Shown here in pieces: positions 59,653 to 64,000 of a DNA stretch of 64,000 nt (its first letter is position 1; the number at the start of each line of letters is the position of its first letter). The position numbers were made by a program, and so were the translations under genes. Location of the stretch: NCBI GenBank assembly GCA_003116975.1, contig BGKB01000030.1, positions 127,399 through 191,398 on the forward strand, in the 5' to 3' direction. Origin of the DNA: Aurantiochytrium sp. KH105 (Eukaryota; Sar; Bigyra; Thraustochytrida; Thraustochytriidae). The notes beneath the pieces were generated by a model. The model was not told the origin of the DNA. It saw only the letters and a list, made by a program, of their open reading frames with translations, and did not search any database.

Positions 59653-60142
59653 GGCGAGGCCGGGCGCGGGGCGCTTGCCGTCTGCTTTGATGCTGTATTC
59701 ACGTTTGCGATAGCCAGGATCGTGCAACGAGGGCTTTTCACTAAATGAGCACTAGGACGCCCTACAAAGCTGTTAAGCCGCATTATTTTCTATGATTTCT
59801 GGACCACATGGGATGGATGTTTTTTCAAGACTGTCCCCGGCTCGAGCGAGCAGCTGCTCGCTCAAGCCGTTCAGTAGCTTTGGAGAAACTCGACGTCGTC
59901 AAGTGTCCGTTCAGACATGGCATGGCATGGCATGGCATGGCCTGGCATGGCATGGCATGACTCGTTGTCCACCGGACATGGAATCCATCATGAAAGTCTG
60001 GGATAACTTCGTTACTTATCGATTAGCCCACTGCGGGAGATGATTTGCCCGGCTTGACTCGGAGTGAGAGTACGATGGGGACATGTTCTGCCTGCCTTCC
60101 TTACTTCTTCTCGAGAGGAAAAAGAAAAAGATGGGCGGAAAA
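59653..60142. promoter_or_regulatory. GCN5 upstream region and SDR 3' flank
   Basis: 490 bp between two minus-strand genes, with a (CATGG)n array at 59915-59959. No gene is supported. Confidence 0.55.
59915..59959. repeat. (CATGG)n pentanucleotide array
   Basis: Eight to nine units with one CCTGG variant, upstream of GCN5. Confidence 0.95.
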
Positions 60143-60883
60143 TCACCACGGGATGAGGTCACCGGTGGTGGCGTCGACCAAAGCGCCGTGGTACGACTTG
60201 GTAGTGCTGGGGTCGTCACTGGAAGCGACCTCGCTGAGCGACATGCGCTCGATAACGCGCACAAGTCCGGAGACGGAGTCGTCGACGCTGATCGCGCCAT
60301 CCATGTAGTTGGTCATGTCAGTTTTGACGAGACCTGGATGCGCGAGTGTAACGGCGATGCCGCGCTTGCCGTACTCGAAGCTGATGTTCTTGCCAAGCAT
60401 ATTGAGCGCTGCCTTCGAAGCGCGGTACCCGTGCATGGTACCCTTGAAGTCCGTCTGAAGCGAAGCGAGGATGGTGCTTAGAAATAAGACTTTGGCGCCG
60501 CGCTTGAGCTTGTCATCGACGGCCTGAAGAATGCGGAGCGCACCGATGGCATTGACATCCATTTGTCTCGCCACGCCGTCAATGTCAACGTCGGCGACAG
60601 GTTCCGTGGCGAATTTGTCAACAAGAACGGCAATGCCGGCGTTATACACGAGAAGGTCAATCTGATCAACGTCAGCAAGCCCGGCGCGCAGAACGTCGCG
60701 GCATGCTTGGGTGTCCGTGACATCCACGCCCTCGATAACTTTGTCGAACGCGGACAAGGGCTCGCCAGAAGGAGCTTTGCGAACCGTGGCGATGACCTTG
60801 TAGCCATCATTTTTTAGACGAGTGGCGAGCCCACGTCCAATGCCACGCGAAGCGCCCACAACCAAAGCTGTACCCTTGCTCAT
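60143..60883 (-). CDS. Short-chain dehydrogenase/reductase (classical SDR)
   Basis: 246 residues from the ATG at 60881-60883, intronless. Rossmann loop GASRGIG near the N terminus, VTDTQACRDVLRAG (Asp after strand 3), VYNAG (NNAG-like), DVNAIGALRILQAV, the catalytic Ser in LFLSTILAS, Tyr/Lys in YRASKAALNM, and HPGLVKTDM. The motif set and length fit the CsgA/sniffer-like or carbonyl-reductase type SDRs, usually NADPH-dependent. The loop GASRGIGRG favours NADP(H) through the Arg. The substrate is not predictable. No signal peptide is visible, so it is probably cytosolic. It is unrelated to the HSD17B8-like gene at 3172 beyond the shared fold. Confidence 0.9.
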   Translation of the reverse strand: MSKGTALVVGASRGIGRGLATRLKNDGYKVIATVRKAPSGEPLSAFDKVIEGVDVTDTQACRDVLRAGLADVDQIDLLVYNAGIAVLVDKFATEPVADVDIDGVARQMDVNAIGALRILQAVDDKLKRGAKVLFLSTILASLQTDFKGTMHGYRASKAALNMLGKNISFEYGKRGIAVTLAHPGLVKTDMTNYMDGAISVDDSVSGLVRVIERMSLSEVASSDDPSTTKSYHGALVDATTGDLIPW

Positions 60884-61013
60884 TTTTTCCTGTGTGGTAT
60901 CGTAGAGGAATTTCTACTTCTTGGTTTTGCTTTGCTTGATTTGACTTTGCTTTTCTGGTTGACTTTTCTGCTGGCTGGTGTTGCGGTTTTGCTCGCTCTC
61001 CGATTGGCCTTGC

Positions 61014-61112
61014 TTTCTGCCTTGCCTTACCTTCTGCCTTTTGCCTTCTGCCTTGCCTTGCCTTCTGCCTTTTGCCTTCTGCCTTATGCACTGCGTTGCC
61101 TTGCCTTGCCTC
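61014..61112. repeat. CCTTCTGCCTT-type array mixed with (CCTTG)n
   Basis: Compound tandem repeat of CTGCCTT/TTGCCTT words. Confidence 0.9.
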
Positions 61113-61747
61113 GCATAAATTTGCGGTCCGCCTCATGCTTTGGCGCGGCCAAACCAGGTTTCGTGACGTCCGGATCGGCGCGGCGCGACGCGACTCGGTC
61201 ATAACCCGGCTTGGGTCATCATCGTCGAGAGCAAGGGACGCCTGAGCACAGCACGATTCGAGACGACTCAGCTCAGAACGCCTTGGCTTCGGGCTCGGTC
61301 GACTCGGCTCGGCTCGGCTCGGCTCGGCAGCTCGCACTTTTCATGATGCACTGTTGGGACCTCGGAACTTCGGCCCTGCTTACCGGAAAGGCCGTGCCGC
61401 TGCCTGGATTGTTCTCCGTGGAATGCACATGTACCCATCAGGTCCGCTGAGCTGCGTTGTCAGTGATGGTATACATCATCCAGGCATACTCACATTCAAG
61501 TAGCTGAGCGGCCAATTGCATCAGGCCCGAAGAGAGGCGGCCATTTCGCGCTCGCCCGAGTTGCCGACACCTTCCGACCGAGGATATCTGATCATGCCAT
61601 CAGACCGTGACGTGTCAAGACTATACCAGATGGTCACAACTCCACAGCGTCGGTTAATGTATGCCGCTGCTGCGGCCAAGGGCTCTGGCAGAGTCGCTCA
61701 AGGAGCAACAAAGGCCGAAACGGAGGATAAAAAAGAGATGAAAGAAA

Positions 61748-61842
<95 letters not shown>
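61748..61842. repeat. (GAAA)n microsatellite
   Basis: A pure tetranucleotide tract of about 95 bp, the longest perfect one in the window. Confidence 0.97.
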
Positions 61843-62042
61843 TAAAAAAAGATGATATCAGGCCTTTGCAGCATCAGCCAGCTCTCTTCTTGAGAACCAG
61901 AAGGGCATCGCGCAGGCATAAAACAGTCAGTGAAACACGACCGAAAAGGGAAACGAAGGAGAAGAAGAAGAAGAAAAACAAGCTTGACTTGGATTCGCGC
62001 TTGCTTGCTTACTTGCTCACGTGCATTTTTGTTTTGTTTTGT

Positions 62043-63410
62043 TTAGAAGCCAACGCCAGGCATAGGGAAGGGCTTGGCAAAAGCATGAACATCCTCCTTG
62101 AGCTTTTCGAGCTCAGCGTTGTTGTCAAGGCCGGCCTTGAAGGCCTTGAGGGCCTTGCCGTGCTCCTGCTGGATCTTGCCAGCGATCTCGACGGCGCGGT
62201 GCAAGAACTCGGCAACCTTTTCGAACTCAGACTCGGTGAAGCCGCGCGTGGTGAGCGCAGGCGTTCCGAGGCGGACACCGCCGGGAGAAAGTGCGGACTT
62301 GTCTCCGGGCACTGCGTTCTTGTTCAGCGTAATGTGGCAGCGGTCGCATAGGGTCTCGATCTTGGAGCCCGTGATCTCCTGGGGACGAAGATCCCAGAGG
62401 AGAAGGTGGTTGTCGGTACCGCCGGTGGCGAGCTTGTAGCCGTACTTGCTGAGAGCCGCACCGAGAGCCTGTGCGTTCTTCTTGACCTGGCCAGCGTACT
62501 CCTTGAACTCGGGGCTCATTACCTCCTTGAGCTGCGTGGCGATGGCGCCAATGGCGTTCTCGTGCGGGCCACCCTGAAGACCGGGGAAGACAGCGGCGTC
62601 GATCTTGGGGCCAAACTCGCGCTCATCCTTCTTGTAGAAGATCATGGCCGCGCGCGGGCCACGAAGAGACTTGTGCGTGGTGGTGGTGACAATGTCGGCG
62701 TACTCGAACGGGCTGTCGGCCTCCTCGGTGGCGACGAGGCCCGAGATGTGCGCCATGTCGCAGAGAAGAAGGGCGCCGTTCTCGTTCGCGATCTCGCGGA
62801 AGCGCTTGTAGTCCCACTCGCGGGGGTACGCGGAGCCGCCGCAAATGATGAGCGCCGGCTTGAAGGTGCGCGCAAGATCAGCGAGGCGGTCAAAGTCGAT
62901 GAGTCCGGTCTCCGGGTGCACAGTGTAGGGAAGGCTCTCAAAGTACGCCGAGGTGGCCGAGATGTTTTTGCGCTCGCCGGTCTTCTTGTCGAGCGTGTAA
63001 AAGCCGTGCGTAAGGTGGCCACCCGAGGGCAGGTCAAGACCCATGATGCGGTCGTGCGGGCGCAGGACGGCGGTGAAGGCGGCAAAGTTGGCTGGCGATC
63101 CACTGTACGGCGCCACGTTCACGCCCCACTCCTCCTCGTTGAGCCGGTACGCCTTGAGTGCGCGCTTCATGCACATGGTCTCGACCTGGTCGATGATCTG
63201 GTTGCCACCGTAGTAACGCTTCCCGGGCATGCCCTCGGCATACTTGTTGGTGAGGCAGCTTCCCAGAGTCTGCATCACCGCGGTCGACGTAAAGTTCTCG
63301 CTGGCGATCAGCTCGAGGCCGCCGCGCTGCCGCTCGGCCTCCTGCTCGAGGAGCGCGAACAGCTCCGGGTCATGTTCCTGGAGCGACTTTTGTCCGGGCA
63401 GCTGCGCCAT
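62043..63410 (-). CDS. SHMT: Serine hydroxymethyltransferase (cytosolic type)
   Basis: 455 residues from the ATG 63408-63410 ([14 protein letters not shown]). The open frame upstream has no ATG and is a Ser-rich repeat shadow. PLP-enzyme landmarks: [59 protein letters not shown], and [18 protein letters not shown], where the Lys forms the Schiff base. The end [15 protein letters not shown] and the length fit eukaryotic SHMT without an organelle presequence. Role: interconversion of serine/tetrahydrofolate and glycine/5,10-methylene-THF, the main entry to one-carbon metabolism. Third codon positions are almost all C or G, as expected of a highly expressed gene. Confidence 0.97.
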   Translation of the reverse strand: MAQLPGQKSLQEHDPELFALLEQEAERQRGGLELIASENFTSTAVMQTLGSCLTNKYAEGMPGKRYYGGNQIIDQVETMCMKRALKAYRLNEEEWGVNVAPYSGSPANFAAFTAVLRPHDRIMGLDLPSGGHLTHGFYTLDKKTGERKNISATSAYFESLPYTVHPETGLIDFDRLADLARTFKPALIICGGSAYPREWDYKRFREIANENGALLLCDMAHISGLVATEEADSPFEYADIVTTTTHKSLRGPRAAMIFYKKDEREFGPKIDAAVFPGLQGGPHENAIGAIATQLKEVMSPEFKEYAGQVKKNAQALGAALSKYGYKLATGGTDNHLLLWDLRPQEITGSKIETLCDRCHITLNKNAVPGDKSALSPGGVRLGTPALTTRGFTESEFEKVAEFLHRAVEIAGKIQQEHGKALKAFKAGLDNNAELEKLKEDVHAFAKPFPMPGVGF

Positions 63411-64000
63411 CTTGCTCGCTGCTCGCTCGCTGCTCCTGCTGCTGCCGCTGCTGCTGCTGCTGCTGCTACTTCTGCTCTCCTGCCTCGGCTCTGCGATGCG
63501 TGCGTCGCCAACCAAGTCGTTGTGAATCTGCCGCTGCCGGTTACCAACGCCCTCGGAGGAGAGCGAGCAGCCGGCCGAAGAAGCAGAAGAAGAAGAAGAA
63601 GAAGAAGAAGAACAAAAACCAGCCAACAACAATCCAAAGGAGAGGAACAAGAAGAGCTAAACTTCGTCCAGGAGGCGGTGAGTGAATGGTCACCATACAT
63701 TGGCTAGCCTGCACGCTAGCCAGGCCCTACCTGCCTGCAGTGCATTACATCGCGGGTGCTTTCCCGAAACCTTCAATGGCCGGTGCAGACTCGCTCGGTA
63801 CCCTCCTCTTTGTCTGTGCGCAAGCAGCGGGCGAGGCCCGGAGCAGGCCCTCCTCGGGTAGCAGTATGGGGTCAGAACGCGCCGCGTAGCCCCCTGCCCG
63901 CCGGGCGATCAGTGGCTGTCAGAGAACCAGCGGGCACAAGCGCGGCGAACACCGGCGCGATGGAAGAATTGCGAGCGATACGGACTCCGAGGCGTCGAGA
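63411..64000. promoter_or_regulatory. SHMT upstream region to the window end
   Basis: 590 bp. It contains (CTG)n at about 63431-63470 and (GAA)n at 63577-63612 in the SHMT leader/promoter. The right part, up to the edge, has no supportable gene. Confidence 0.5.

Larger units (their letters stand above)
60884..62042. other. Intergenic region, SDR to SHMT
   Basis: 1.16 kb between two minus-strand genes. It contains a (CCTTCTGCCTTTTG)-like array at 61014-61112, (CGGCT)n at 61303-61328 and a long (GAAA)n tract at 61748-61842 near the SHMT 3' end. The SDR promoter should lie just right of 60883. ORFs here are repeat-driven. Confidence 0.6.

Noticed and set aside
61516-61845. 109-codon frame ending in Lys-Glu-Arg repeats
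   Set aside because: Translation of the (GAAA)n microsatellite.
62406-63707. 433-codon plus-strand frame antisense to SHMT
   Set aside because: Antisense to a highly conserved PLP enzyme; Val/Ala/Gly/Arg-rich with no domain.

Overview
The window is 64 kb of nuclear DNA from a GC-rich protist. Genes are compact and mostly single-exon. The few introns are short (76-175 nt), with GT-AG ends and in one case a perfect TACTAAC branch site. Intergenic DNA is full of tetra-, penta- and hexanucleotide microsatellites. Gene content (importin alpha, Gcn5, class I HDAC, EHD ATPase, Rce1, FYVE, TLDc, F-BAR) is plainly eukaryotic. The style best suits a stramenopile such as a thraustochytrid/labyrinthulomycete. 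That placement is inference from gene structure and domain mixes; no marker gene settles it. No prokaryotic, viral or transposon gene, CRISPR array, rRNA or convincing tRNA was recognised. A 25-N assembly gap lies at 5038-5062.

Layout. 1-5 kb: the 3' part of a hydroxylysine-kinase-like gene, a SAM methyltransferase and a two-exon HSD17B8-type 3-oxoacyl reductase. 5-11 kb: a three-repeat MYB factor behind a very GC-rich leader, then two tandem four-exon cysteine glutathione peroxidases. 11-20 kb: an F-box/EF-hand protein, a 912-residue multi-EF-hand protein, a class I histone deacetylase and a cyclophilin. 20-24.6 kb: gene-poor and repeat-rich, leading to a PAPS reductase-thioredoxin fusion. 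27-38 kb: an unknown protein, a five-module repeat protein, a RhoGAP, the CAAX protease Rce1, an F-BAR/SH3 protein and a TLDc protein with an acylation-type N terminus. 40-49 kb: importin alpha, a TPR-IQ-LRR protein, a VTT/SNARE-associated Golgi protein and a FYVE-EHD fusion. 50-57 kb: two near-identical tandem GT8-like glycosyltransferases, each with two GT8 halves of which the first has lost DxD, and a convergent GT10 fucosyltransferase-like gene. 57-64 kb: Gcn5, a short-chain dehydrogenase and cytosolic serine hydroxymethyltransferase.

Themes. Several neighbours serve endomembrane traffic and surface glycosylation (FYVE-EHD, VTT, F-BAR, RhoGAP, GT8 pair, GT10). Others serve chromatin (HDAC, Gcn5, MYB), calcium/calmodulin signalling (two EF-hand proteins, the IQ protein) and sulfur, redox and one-carbon metabolism (PAPS reductase, GPX pair, SHMT). 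There is no operon logic; co-location may be chance except for the two real tandem duplications (GPX and GT8). The most noteworthy items are the double-GT8 tandem pair next to GT10, the FYVE-EHD fusion, the five-module repeat protein and the TPR-IQ-LRR protein.
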